Assembly (NCBI GenBank): GCA_014529385.2 | Contig: CM043953.1 | Location: forward strand, 110,740,549 to 110,804,548 | Length of the DNA stretch: 64,000 bases | Reading direction: 5' to 3' | DNA from: Adiantum capillus-veneris | Lineage: Eukaryota; Streptophyta; Polypodiopsida; Polypodiales; Pteridaceae | Shown: positions 11,058 to 22,087 of the stretch, one piece after another | How positions within the stretch are numbered: position 1 is the stretch's first letter | Layout: every line of letters begins with the position of its first letter | Made by a program: the position numbers and the translations under genes | The notes under the pieces: model-generated | What the model was told of the DNA's origin: nothing | Seen by the model: only the letters and a program-made list of their open reading frames with translations | The model's database searches: none

Positions 11058-11513
11058 ATAGGCACTTTGCAGTGTTCTATGTGATGTACTATATAGCACA
11101 AATTTTTCTCTATATAAGTAACTTTTTTATTAAGTGCAATCAACGGACATGGCTATCACTAATCATGTTATATTTATTTTGTCTCCTAAGGACAAACTAG
11201 ATGGGGATAATCCACCCGCTTTGGGCATACATGATACAATATGTTCTTGTTACAAAGGGCGTTTGAAATATTGTGCATAGTTATGGGGTGTATGCATAAC
11301 TAGGTGGAATTACTACCTGTGTCCTAAACATAGCTATCATGTTGGAAGCTACCTCATGATTTCAACACAAAAAGTGCATTGGGTAGTGGGGGGGATTTTT
11401 CAAAAGGTTAATTTTTAAAGGCTCACTTTCAATTATTCATCCTACCTAGCGCACGTTTTCCTATTTGAGATGTCCGTTACTCTCTCTGTGTGTGTGTGTG
11501 TGTGTGTGGCAGT
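11058..11513. other. Spacer between elements 1 and 2
   Basis: No gene is seen. It is AT-rich flanking DNA ending in a (GT)n tract (about 11487-11508) and the GCAGT target duplication of element 2 (11509-11513). Confidence 0.6.
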
Positions 11514-13042
11514 TGATGCATGGTTTTTAGGACCCCTTCTGAAGATGCAATAAAGGAACAGTCAGTTGTTGGGGAGATGAGGATACTCTAGTCCAAGGGA
11601 TCTCGAAAGAGAAGAAAAATCTACTTCACAAGCACCAAAGAGTAAAAAGTGCCATGGACAGAAGATACGTGGGAACGAGCTCTTATGCATGCCTACGACC
11701 TATATCTTACAGAATAGCCCATTCTAGGTGTGAATTTCTAGTGAAATTTACACGAGGATGTTCGTGTGGACTCACAGCACAGCATACTCCGTTTTCACTT
11801 TTTTACCGACAGTAAATATTTTTTACCACAGTAAATATTTTTTACCTACATGGTAAATACAAATCACTTTTTACCTACAGTAACTTTTTTTACCCATGGT
11901 AAATATTTTTTACTGCACCATAAGTATTTGGTAGGTAACAGTTCACTGCTACTAGAAGCAGTGATTGGGCATCAACAATGCAGTTACAGGAGGAGAAAAG
12001 GGGAAAATCTTATGGTAAAGGTGAGTCAACAGGGATAAAGACTTTTGAGTTGAAAAGAGACATGCTGATTTTTTCAAAGAACACATGTCAAAAGAAGCCA
12101 TGGTTGAGGATTTTTTGAGAATTTGATATTCAGGAGGACCCAGCTGCCACCTCCCCCCCGCAGGTCCCCCTCTGACACGTGCAGAACCTCCAGTTTCAAC
12201 AGCCACCTTACCTGCTCTTAAATGCTGGTCAAGGCCTTATCCCCATGTGTCACAATCAGAAAAATCAGCATTTACCCTCCCCTCTCACATCACTCTAGAG
12301 AATATCTTGATGGTGACATATCAGGTGACCTCAATCTGTTGACCACCCTAAGCAAAAAGTAACCCCAATCAGCGGATTTAAGCATGTTTATCCCTAATCC
12401 TAAACCCTCTCAGAAACCTATATAAGGAGGCCTTCTCTCACTCAAAAACAACACTTCACCCACTTCACCAAGCAACGAAGCTATGACGACATTGCTCACA
12501 ACGAGGAGCTATGGATGGAGCTCTACTCTCTCTCTCTCCCTCTCTCTCTCTCCCTCTCTCTCTCTCCCTCTAGTATGCTACATTACTAGCCCTAAAACCT
12601 AAATAAGGAGTCTTCTCTCATGCTCCATGGCCACCATCCTCGCCATCATTCTCTAAGGTATTGATGTGTTGCTAGTAGGATCATACCTACTTGCTGGGTT
12701 GATTGTTTTTGACAAGGGATTATGCCATCCTTGGCTTGCTTCTCTATATCCTTGTTATGTATGATCAGATGCCGTTGTATTGTTAAGCTGATGTCTTGTG
12801 TATATATATGCTACATAAGGTCCCTAAGCTTCGTTTCTATGTGTTTTGCCATATGTTTTGATGCCATCATAATGCCAGAAGTCTCACTTGCCTATGTGCA
12901 CTATGTGTGAGGTCCCTAAACCTCTTAATTTAGGGTGGTGCCCTCTTTGTTTTGTTCTTTGCTTGTTTGCATGAGGCGTGGTTTGTGGAGTGTGCACGAG
13001 TACAGAGGCCACCCGATTTCACTGCTCTTTTTCCCGCTATCA
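11514..13042 (+). repeat. 5' LTR of element 2
   Basis: 1529 bp, TG to CA. It contains a run of diverged TTTTTTACC/GTAAATATT motifs (about 11800-11910), a TATA box TATATAAG at 12419-12426 and a (CT)n tract at about 12523-12570. The CT tract is longer than in the 3' copy and explains most of the length difference. The small frames inside are repeated in the other LTR and are not genes. Confidence 0.95.
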
Positions 13043-13045
13043 TTC

Positions 13046-13062
13046 TGGTGCCCCCACTGAGG
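13046..13062 (+). other. Primer-binding site of element 2
   Basis: TGGTGCCCCCACTGAGG starts three bases after the LTR end (ATCA, then TTC). Its first 12 bases equal the site in element 1. Confidence 0.75.
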
Positions 13063-13114
13063 AGGGCTACACAGACCTTCAGTCCACAAGCAATGAAGAT
13101 GCGCAATCTACAAC

Positions 13115-13276
13115 ATGGACGAATGGCGTGAGGAGTTTGCGACTTGGAGAACAGAAGAGGAGGAGGCTTTAGAGGCCTTAAAAGCTTTCATCGAGGTCTT
13201 GTTACGAGGTTGCAGTGTCATTGAAATTCAAGAAGTAAGTTCTTCTACATGCCTTGTTCGTGATCGTCGCCAATGA
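13115..13276 (+). CDS. Leader frame 1 of element 2
   Basis: A 53-residue frame beginning 53 bp after the primer-binding site (MDEWREEFATWRTEEEE). It is acidic with a helical look and matches no family I know. Its stop overlaps the next start as ATGA (13273-13276), an arrangement that allows reinitiation. It may be a genuine small product or the decayed start of a longer ORF1-like protein. Confidence 0.35.
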   Translation: MDEWREEFATWRTEEEEALEALKAFIEVLLRGCSVIEIQEVSSSTCLVRDRRQ

Positions 13277-13512
13277 AGGAGAGTAAGAAGAAGAGCTTGA
13301 TATACCTCTCCTCTCAACCTATGAGTGCTCCAGAAACCTCCAACGCACACGAGCTTGAAATATTCTACATCAACATACACGAAGGTACTGTGACACACAT
13401 TAAGGGAAGAGAAATCATCACCAGACCTCTCTTTCCTGAGGAGCCGACTAAGAGGAGGAAGATCACCTCTACACCTAAGTGGCCCAAGGCCGCAGCGCGT
13501 GCTCAAGCGTAA
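13273..13512 (+). CDS. Leader frame 2 of element 2
   Basis: A 79-residue frame from an ATG that overlaps the previous stop. Its end is basic, with a possible nuclear localisation signal (PTKRRK). No recognised domain. No counterpart is seen in the shorter leader of element 1. Confidence 0.35.
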   Translation: MKESKKKSLIYLSSQPMSAPETSNAHELEIFYINIHEGTVTHIKGREIITRPLFPEEPTKRRKITSTPKWPKAAARAQA

Positions 13513-13549
13513 GGTAACATTTGGGTTAATCTCATTAATAAGGGATTAC

Positions 13550-14083
13550 ATGACCACTACAGGCAAGAAAAAGGCTAGTGAGCAGCCAACTTCAACCTCC
13601 AACTTGTAACCACGACTCTCACCCCTAAATCCTCCTGAAGCAAAGAGGTGAAGGCTTGCCTACAAGATTGCCGCCCGTCTGCGAGTGCTCCCAGTGCACT
13701 TTGTGAATCCAGACGCCACCAATCCCAAGCCAACCTCCTGTCCGCGTGAAGATCACTTTGGATATTTTCCAAAGTGCTTTGGAGACCGGGTGAAAAGCCT
13801 CCCTGCCCTACCTTTGCTGCTAATTTTCAAGAAGTTATCTCAATCTAAGGAAACTATCTTAGTTGATAATGTGCTGCACATTAATGGTGTCACTTTCATT
13901 CGTCATGCTGATTATGGTAATAGCATCCAATTGTTGCTTGCTAAAAGGCTCAGCATTGTACAAAATGTTGCCATCACGCCTTACGTCTTCACAGATGCAT
14001 CAGGAAGAGTCGAAGTGATCCGAGGTGCTGACCTTCTGTGGCTGATCAGGCTCATTGGTCCCAAGGTGGTGCAACTAAGCTAG
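13550..14083 (+). pseudogene. Leader frame 3 of element 2, broken by two stops
   Basis: Reading from ATG 13550 (MTTTGKKKASEQPTS) the frame meets a TAA and then a TGA before a 132-residue open stretch (about 13685-14083) that contains FVNPDATNPKP and FIRHADYGNSI. The frame stays coherent across both stops, so it looks like one protein of about 177 residues with two nonsense changes. Function unknown. It ends 16 bp before the next frame. Confidence 0.4.
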
Positions 14084-14099
14084 GCTCTTGTGTGTAAGT

Positions 14100-14327
14100 A
14101 TGGATGCCAATAATGAGAATGATGATCCCCGCATGTTTCCTTTCCATTTTGTGCGTCATATCCGTGTGAATATTTGTATTGATAGAAAAATCTTTTATCA
14201 GCAAAGAATAGCCCTGTTGTTTGGAGCCGAGAGACTTGGGGAAATCTTGCGCTCTCCTCATCCTGTCATTCTACCCTTATTAGACTATTACCATTCCTTT
14301 GATGTGTCGATCTTCATCCTATTTTGA
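14100..14327 (+). CDS. Leader frame 4 of element 2, homologue of the element 1 leader frames
   Basis: 75 residues from ATG (MDANNENDDPRMFPFHF). It aligns over its whole length with 7833-8051 of element 1; the shared blocks include HIR-NI-I-RKI, QQR, FGAERLGEI, PVILPLLDY and SFDV-IFIL. It sits about 90 bp before gag in both elements. Conservation of the reading frame between two elements with very different LTRs argues for a real product. Function unknown. Confidence 0.6.
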   Translation: MDANNENDDPRMFPFHFVRHIRVNICIDRKIFYQQRIALLFGAERLGEILRSPHPVILPLLDYYHSFDVSIFILF

Positions 14328-14418
14328 GCTAAGTTGTGCTAAAGTTCCAAATTGTAATTACCATACTCTATTTTAAAATAAATTGGAGCTGTTTGTGTAA
14401 TTGTTTACTCTCTCACTT

Positions 14419-17400
14419 ATGGCCTTCCCTAATTTTTATGGTAAGCCTGGGGAGGTTGCTCCAGACTTTTTGGATAATTTGGAAATGGCCTTTCTGGTAT
14501 CGGGAAGGGATGACGAAGCTACTAAGTTAAGGGCCTTTCCTTTGGTCTTGAGGGAAGGTGCAAAATTATGGTATCAAACTTTGGCACCTGAAGAAAGAAG
14601 AGACTGGGAGTCCTTAAAGATGGCCTTCATCGAAGAATTTCGCCGCCATGAGCCTCCAGAGGAGATATGGAGACAGCTCTTAGAGCTACGCCAAACATCA
14701 CCCAATGACTATAGAAGCTATGAAGGAAAGTTTTCCAACCTGTGGGAGAAATGGTGTGCATCACTAGGTGAAGGAGAAAGGGCGCCAGAATGCCTAAAGA
14801 AGGACTGTTTCCTGGCAGGGCTTTACCCCATCCTTTGAGAAAAGGTAAAAGGTAAATTCCTAGATACCTTTGATAAAGCTATGACTTATGCAAGGGAGAA
14901 GGATAGGAAGTTAAAATTCCAAGCTCAACTACAAGGGGGAATGGAGCCTCCACCTCTAGCTCAACCTACGACAAGGGTAGTAGCAGGGACAGGAGCAACA
15001 GACCAAGAGTCCTCTCAACAAGAATTACTTCAACAAATCACCAATCAACTAGAGAGCCTGTCCATCAATCTGGTTCAAGGTGTAAGGGCTCCCCAGCCAG
15101 GAAATGAACGAAATAGACAAGAAGGACAAAGGCAAGCACGTGAGTACATTTGCTACAACTGTGGAGAGGTAGGTCACGGCATGTATTATTGCCCCCATCC
15201 ACGATGCTATCAAGGAAATGGTAATCAAAGACGGCCTCCTCGCCAGCAAGTCACTCCTCCTCGAGCTAGGCCACTAAATGGACAAAATGCACACGTGGCT
15301 CCACCAATCCAAATATTGAGACCCCCTCCTCCTCCACCACAAGCACCAGCAGAGATCCCTCCACTACCATCGGGAGGGGAGGACAGGGCTGTCTCTGTCA
15401 TAAGTCTTGACAATGGTAAGGATAAAGGGAAAGAAAAAATGGAGGAAGCTGTTTCCATGCCAATAAAGAGAGTTAGGAGACAAAGAACTGATGAAATGGA
15501 AGCTTCAGAGCCGGATAAAGGGAATGAGGGTTCCTCCCAAGTGATAGGAGACAAGAAAAGGAAGAGTAGGTCAAGGAGGCACATAGGAGTAGAAGACTTT
15601 CCACTTGGGGTAGGATCCATACCTTACGACCTGGTAGCAGATGTGAGTAAGCAAGGACCAAAGATTTCATGGCAGCAACTCCTCCACCTTTCCCCAAAGA
15701 TGCGTAGAACCTGGTCTAAGATGGTCAGCACCAGGAGGGCTAAGGCAAAGTCAGTTGGGTCTATTAGTGCAAGAGGCATGAAGGATATCGTGCCAGTCAT
15801 TGATGCAGAGATTAAGAGTCAGCGAGTCTCCAATGTGTACGTAGATGGTGGAGCCGATATTTGTGTTATGACAGAGAAATTAATGCACAGGTTGGGTTTG
15901 GAAGTAAACAAGCAAACTTCCTTACAAGCTAAGATGGCAAATAATGTAAGGGTGGCTTGTGTGGGAAAGGTTAATGGAGTGAAGGTTTCAGCTTTTGGTG
16001 TGGCAATCTCAATTGATGCTTATGTGATCCCAACTAAGGGGGAGGGCTATCCGCTAATCCTTGGAAGACCTTGGCTTATGGCTATGAAAGCTAGGCAAGA
16101 TTGGGAGACAGGTTCCCTTGAGTTGCGACCAAATCATAAGGTAGGTGGCAAGCAACAAAAAATTGTGTATGACATGAAGCAGGGTAGACAACAAGACCTA
16201 GAGATGGAGACTTCTATGGATGAATGGAGCACAAGCAGCTACTCTTCATCTAAGGATGAGTCATCTGAGGAGGATGCTAGCTCTTTGGAAGTCATGGGTA
16301 TAATACTGCGAAACCCAGAAGGAGAAGGTGGTCAAGACTCTCTAAACAAGGAAGAAGCCACAGGCTTAGAGGAGATGCTAGCTAAGGACCTACTAGAAGA
16401 AGAGAGAGAACCCTATTTGTAGGTACTAAAGAAGCATGCTAGCCTCTTTATAACTGATTACGAGCACATTAAAGGAGTAACGGTAACCCAACACCATATC
16501 CAATTAAAGGAAGGTGCCAAACCAGTGGTGCAAAGGCTAAGGAGATTAGGGCTAGTGCAACAAGATGCACTCTTAAAAGAAGTAAAAAGATTACTCAAGG
16601 CATGATTTATCTACCCAGTGGAAGATTTTGAGTGGGTGTCTCCAGTTGTGGTAGCACCAAAGAAAAATGGGAAGTGGAGGTATGTGTGGATTACAAGCCT
16701 CGAAACGCAGCCACAAAAAGGGACCATTTTCCTTTTCCTTTTCAAGATGAAATAGTAAATGAAGTGGCTGGTCATGAAAGGTACACAATGTGTGATGGGT
16801 ACTCAGGCTACTTCCAAATCAAAATTGCAGATGAAGACCAAAGAAAGACTACCTTCATAACACCTTGGGGGTGTTTTGCTTATAGAGTTATGCCTTTTGG
16901 TTTAACTAATGCCCCAGCTACTTTCCAGAGGTTTATGAACTTGGTGTTTCAACCTTACTTTGGTAAGTCCATACGAGTCTTCATTGATGATTTTTGCATT
17001 TACAGCTCTAGGGAAGTACATCTGTCCAAGGTTGATGAAGGTTTCACCCGTCTGGCCCAATTGGGTGGGCAATTGAATAAAGACAAGTGCCACATAGGTG
17101 AGAGCAAGGTCACTCTACTAGGCCATGTTGTGTTTCAAGATGGTATTGAGGCTGACCCTGAAAAGGTAAAGACATTGTTAGCTTTACCTACTCCTTCAAA
17201 CGTGAAGCAACTAGTCTCCTTCATTCAAAAGGTTCGCTACATGGGACGATTCATACATCTCCTTTCTCAGGCAATCTATCTTTTGCAGTAGCTCACTAAA
17301 CACACTACATTGACATGGAGTGAGGAGGGTGAAAGGTGCTTTCAAGAAGTTAAAACCATTTTGAGCTCATTTCCTGTCGTCCTACAACCCACATGGGGTG

Positions 17401-19549
17401 AATTATTCTATGTAAATCCTAGTGTAGGTCCAGAAGCTCTAGGAGCTATCTTGATGCAAAAAGACCCAAAGACATCTCTCATGAGACCAGTCTACTTCTC
17501 TAGTAGAGTGATGACAGCTGCTGAAAAGGGTTTCAGCGTAACTGAGCAATTGGTGCTAGCTCTTAAGTTTGGAGTGGAGAAGTTTCGGGCTTACTTACTT
17601 CCGAGACAATTTGTGGTGATCACAACTGAGGAGGTTTTTCCATATGCCCTACAACACATGGAATTGTCTCAAAGAATAGCAAAGTGGGTGGTGCAGCTTC
17701 AAGAGTTTGACTACACACTACAAGTAGAGGATTCCACCCGTGCTTGTTTGGCAGATGTCCTCACACAAAGGTGTTATAAGAAGGCCAAGAAAGAGGCACC
17801 TAGTAAGGTATCGCCTATCCCGGAGCCTGAAGTTCTACTGGGAGCACACAGTCTGTATTTTGATGGGTCTTACAAGAGGACCAAAGACAAGGCATCAGCA
17901 TGCATAGTAATATTAGGTCCAGAGAAGGAGAAGATCTTTGCAAAAGGGTTTCATCTAAAAGAGGTTCATTCTAACAATGAGGCAGAGTACCATGCCCTTG
18001 TTTTAGGGTTGCAATGTTGTCTTTCTCAGGGCATCACAAAGCTAAATGTTTTTGGTGACTCCATGTTGATTGTTAAGCAAATGGTTGGTGTATGGGCCTG
18101 TAAAAATGACAAATTGTCTGTTAAGATGAGGGAAGCAAAGGCCTTGTTGAAGGGTTTTAAAGAAGTTCGAGTGCACTTTGTACCTAGAGATCAAAATCGA
18201 GAAGCAGATGCCTTAGCAGGTGAAGAACTACAAACTCTCATAGTAGGTGCTATCCTTGTGAAAAGTCCTTTATACCAGGGAAAGGAGGAGCTGCATGATT
18301 TACTTTACTTTCTTGAGCATTGTGAAGCACCCTCTGGTATGAGTAAAAGTGAACGTAGGTGGTTGGCAAAAAAGGCTACCAGCTATAGATTAGTGAATGA
18401 GGACTTGTATTGTAGAGGGAAAGATGCTATCTTAAGGAGAGTTCCTGCATCCCAAGAGATAAAGGATATTTTGTTTAGTTGTCATGAAGGTGTGTGTGGT
18501 GGCCACTTTGCACAAGAGATTACTAGCAGAAAGATTTTACAAGCAGGGTTCACGTGGACAAGCCTCCATCGAGATGTACAACATTGGTGCCACACATGTG
18601 AGGTTTGCCAAAAAGCTGGACCAATGCAAGGCATCTTACCCATGAAGATCAGCATCCAATCAAAACCTATGGGCCATTTGAAAAATGGGGGATAGATGCA
18701 ATAGGGCCACTACCTTGCACTCAATCAGGGAAGGAATACATCAGTATGGGGGTGGAGTACATGACCAGATGGGCAGAAGCTCGTCCCACAAAGCGCATCA
18801 CAGCCAAGGACGTGAGTGATTTCATTTTTGAATGCCTTTGTTGCCGTTTTGGCACACCTTTGGAGATTCTCTCGGATAGGGGACCGGGATTTCGAGCTGA
18901 TTTAGTCGGGCAATTGATGAGCAAGTTAAAAATCAAGCGCAGGCACTCTACACCATACTACCCTCAGTGCAATGGTCTTGTGGAAAAGGTAAATGGTCTT
19001 ATATGTAAAATCATCACTAAGCAAGTGCATTTACATCCTAAGGCATGGGACAAACACCTAGATGCAGCACTTTGGGCCTACAGAACATCCTTTAAAACAT
19101 CCTTGGGGTATACACCTTTTCACTTGGTTTACGGGCAAGAGGCACTATTGCCTATAGAAGTGGAGCTAGCGAGCCTCCGAGTTCTAAAAGCACATCAAGA
19201 GGATAGTCAAGAGAAGCAGGTGGAAGGAAGAATCATCGATTTGGAGAGGTTAGGGCTAGATCGAGAGTCAACAGTGAAGTACTATGCAGCCCAGGCAGAG
19301 AAGAAACAAAAGAAGTTCAATCGCAACCTTGTCAAGAAAGGTATCAAGGAAGGTTCTTTAGTGCTCAGATACGACAATCGCTTTGATCGCAGGAAGGATG
19401 ATAAGTTCTTGCTTAAGTGGGAAGGCCCTTTTGTAGTGATACAGAGGTTCTCAAATGGTAGTTACCAACTAGGTGACCTAGATGGTAAGGTACATTAGAC
19501 CCCGGTAAATGGTTGGCGATTGAAGGCCTACCAATGTCGTCTTTCCTAG
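14419..19549 (+). pseudogene. Gag-pro-pol polyprotein of element 2, disrupted
   Basis: From ATG 14419 (MAFPNFYGKPGEV): Gag capsid, then a CCHC knuckle (CYNCGEVGHGMYYC), aspartic protease (VDGGADICVM and YPLILGRPWLM), reverse transcriptase (about 16632-17180, active site FIDDF), gypsy RNase H (about 17310-17700), archaeal-type RNase H (about 17850-18240; LYFDGSYK, NNEAEY, FGDSML, READALAG) and integrase (about 18440-19300; DRGPGF, CNGLVEKVNG). In-frame stops lie at 14836 (TGA), 16420 (TAG), 16603 (TGA), 17289 (TAG) and 19496 (TAG). The frame changes near 16690 and between 18640 and 18690. It cannot make the full polyprotein. Confidence 0.9.
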
Positions 19550-19645
19550 CCATATGCTGGTGAAATCAATGCTAAGGATGGTTCAGAGGAGAGCTCATCA
19601 TATTCGAGCTCCAACTAAGGTAACAATCATGTACATAGTCGTTTT

Positions 19646-19678
<33 letters not shown>

Positions 19679-19930
19679 GAAAAAAAGAAAAAAAGAGAAT
19701 GCTACCAGTGAAAGCGGATATTGACAATGGATGGGGTATGACTTTCAAGGGTCTAGGAGACCAGCTGTTAGTCATGGATGGATACAATTATTCATCAGAA
19801 AGGACTAAACAGGGTGCATCAGCCAAGAAAGCAGTAACATGGCAAATTCAATTGGTACCAGGTGGGTAAGTATTCAAGAGAACCCTATTGTAGCACAACC
19901 TACAGCTAGAGGCATCAAATACCTCTAGCT
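19550..19930 (+). other. 3' noncoding part of element 2
   Basis: No coding signal was seen. It contains an A-rich, purine-only stretch (about 19648-19698) and then leads into the polypurine tract. Confidence 0.55.
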
Positions 19931-19947
19931 TAAGGGGGAGGGCTATA
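19931..19947 (+). other. Polypurine tract of element 2
   Basis: TAAGGGGGAGGGCTATA lies directly before the LTR start TGATG. Its core matches the tract of element 1. Confidence 0.8.
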
Positions 19948-21461
19948 TGATGCATGGTTTTTAGGACCCCTTCTGAAGATGCAATAAAGGCACAGTCAGT
20001 TGTTGGGGAGATGAGGATACTCTAGTCCAAGGGATCTCGAAAGAGAAGAAAAATCTACTTCACAAGCACCAAAGAGTAAAAAGTGCCATGGACAGAAGAT
20101 ACGTGGGAACGAGCTCTTATGCATGCCTACGACCTATATCTTACAGAATAGCCCATTCTAGGTGTGAATTTCTAGTGAAATTTACACGAGGATGTTCGTG
20201 TGGACTCACAGCACAGCATACTCCGTTTTCACTTTTTTACCGACAGTAAATATTTTTTACCTATAGTAAATATTTTTCACCTACATGGTAAATACAAATC
20301 ACTTTTTACCTACACTAACTTTTTTTACCCATGGTAAATATTTTTTACTGCACCATAAGTATTTGGTAGGTAACAGTTCACTGTTACTAGAAGCAGTGAT
20401 TGGGCATCAACAATGCAGTTACAGGAGGAGAAAAGGGGAAAATCTTATGGTAAAGGTGAGTCAACAGGGATAAAGACTTTTGAGTTGAAAAGAGACATGC
20501 TGATTTTTTCAAAGAACACATGTCAAAAGAAGCCATGGTTGAGGATTTTTTGAGAATTTGATATTCAGGAGGACCCAGCTGCCACCTCCCCCCCGCAGGT
20601 CCCCCTCTGACACGTGCAGAACCTCCAGTTTCAACAGCCACCTTACCTGCTCTTAAATGCTGGTCAAGGCCTTATCCCCATGTGTCACAATCAGAAAAAT
20701 CAGCATTTACCCTCCCCTCTCACATCACTCTAGAGAATATCTTGATGGTGACATATCAGGTGACCTCAATCTGTTGACCACCCTAAGCAAAAAGTAACCC
20801 CAATCAGCGGATTTAAGCATGTTTATCCCTAATCCTAAACCCTCTCAGAAACCTATATAAGGAGGCCTTCTCTCACTCAAAAACAACACTTCACCCACTT
20901 CACCAAGCAACGAAGCTATGACGACATTGCTCACAACGAGGAGCTATGGATGGAGCTCTACTCTCTCTCCCTCTCTCTCTCTCTCCCTCTAGTATGCTAC
21001 ATTACTAGCCCTAAAACCTAAATAAGGAGTCTTCTCTCATGCTCCATGGCCACCATCCTCGCCATCATTCTCTAAGGTATTGATGTGTTGCTAGTAGGAT
21101 CATACCTACTTGCTGGGTTGATTGTTTTTGACAAGGGATTATGCCATCCTTGGCTTGCTTCTCTATATCCTTGTTATGTATGATCAGATGCCGTTGTATT
21201 GTTAAGCTGATGTCTTGTGTATATATATGCTACATAAGGTCCCTAAACTTCGTTTCTATGTGTTTTGCCATATGTTTTGATGCCATCATAATGCCAGAAG
21301 TCTCACTTGCCTATGTGCACTATGTGTGAGGTCCCTAAACCTCTTAATTTAGGGTGGTGCCCCCTTTGTTTTGTTCTTTGCTTGTTTGCATGAGGCGTGG
21401 TTTGTGGAGTGTGCACGAGTACAGAGGCCACCCGATTGCACTGCTCTTTTTCCCGCTATCA
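19948..21461 (+). repeat. 3' LTR of element 2
   Basis: 1514 bp, nearly identical to 11514-13042, with TATATAAG at 20854-20861 and a shorter CT tract near 20963-20990. It is followed by the target duplication GCAGT. Confidence 0.95.
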
Positions 21462-21466
21462 GCAGT

Positions 21467-21705
21467 AAAGCCATCATTCAAGAATTTTGATCCCCAAAGC
21501 AGCTCCCCCCCCCCACCCCACCCCCCAAATTCCCCCCTAGGCTCTTTCCTTTTCTTTTTGTCTCTTTTATTCCTTGATGGTCCCTCAGTCCTTAGCTGAT
21601 ATGTATCCCACACTCTCAACTTGATAAAGCAGTTGTCGAGTTGAGCAGTTATAATGTTTTTATTTCTGTCCCATAGTTCATATCTGACCTTCGTGGACGA
21701 TAATT

Positions 21706-21745
<40 letters not shown>

Positions 21746-21881
21746 ACCCTCCATGGGTATTGATCCTCTTTCTCTATAGCATCTTGTAGAGCTCTCTCAA
21801 TAGGCTTCTCTATTGAGATCTCTCAAAAGGTTTCTAGAACATAGAAGTAGTTCCTCTTGTAGAAGTAACAGATATTCCAGG
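21467..21881. other. Spacer between elements 2 and 3, with simple repeats
   Basis: No gene is supported. It contains a C-rich stretch (about 21505-21537) and a (GT)n tract (about 21710-21744). It is the flank into which elements 2 and 3 inserted. Confidence 0.55.
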
Positions 21882-22073
21882 TGTTGGGGTATAAAGCCCA
21901 ATGTGGTCGCCTAGGTAAGTGGGCGGGCCGCCAGGTATGTACACATATTATTTTGTAAAAACCTAATAAGAACTCACTATGCTCTACACATTACAATAGA
22001 GCGAGTTCACCATATCGTCGTGCTCTTCTTCTCGCACTCTCTCTCGCGTTGCACTTCCGCTCGTACTCCTTCA
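21882..22073 (+). repeat. 5' LTR of element 3
   Basis: 192 bp, TG to CA, the same length as 37287-37478. It is short, as is common for copia elements. Confidence 0.93.
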
Positions 22074-22075
22074 AC

Positions 22076-22087
22076 TGGTATCAGAGC
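22076..22087 (+). other. Primer-binding site of element 3 (initiator tRNA-Met)
   Basis: TGGTATCAGAGC starts two bases after the LTR. It is the standard plant copia site complementary to the 3' end of initiator tRNA-Met. Confidence 0.93.

Larger units (their letters stand above)
11514..21461 (+). mobile_element. Ty3 (Tat lineage) LTR retrotransposon, element 2, complete but mutated
   Basis: A 9.95-kb element bounded by TGATGCATGG and CCGCTATCA LTR ends and by the perfect 5-bp target duplication GCAGT (11509-11513 and 21462-21466). Order: 5' LTR, primer-binding site, several small leader frames, gag-pro-pol with dual RNase H and integrase, an A/G-rich stretch, polypurine tract, 3' LTR. The LTRs differ by only about nine substitutions plus small indels over 1.5 kb, so insertion looks recent. 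The coding region nevertheless carries at least five in-frame stops and two frame changes. Confidence 0.95.

Noticed and set aside
14836-19498. In-frame stops of element 2 read as edited or suppressed codons
   Set aside because: U-to-C editing in ferns is known from organelles, not nuclear transposons, and the region also has frame changes; ordinary decay is simpler.
21344-21754. 136-codon minus-strand frame
   Set aside because: Its start is a translated CA/GT repeat and its middle a C-rich tract; it also runs into the LTR of element 2.
22076-22087. Methionine-tRNA-like sequence
   Set aside because: Only the 12 bases complementary to the tRNA 3' end are present; it is a primer-binding site, not a tRNA gene.
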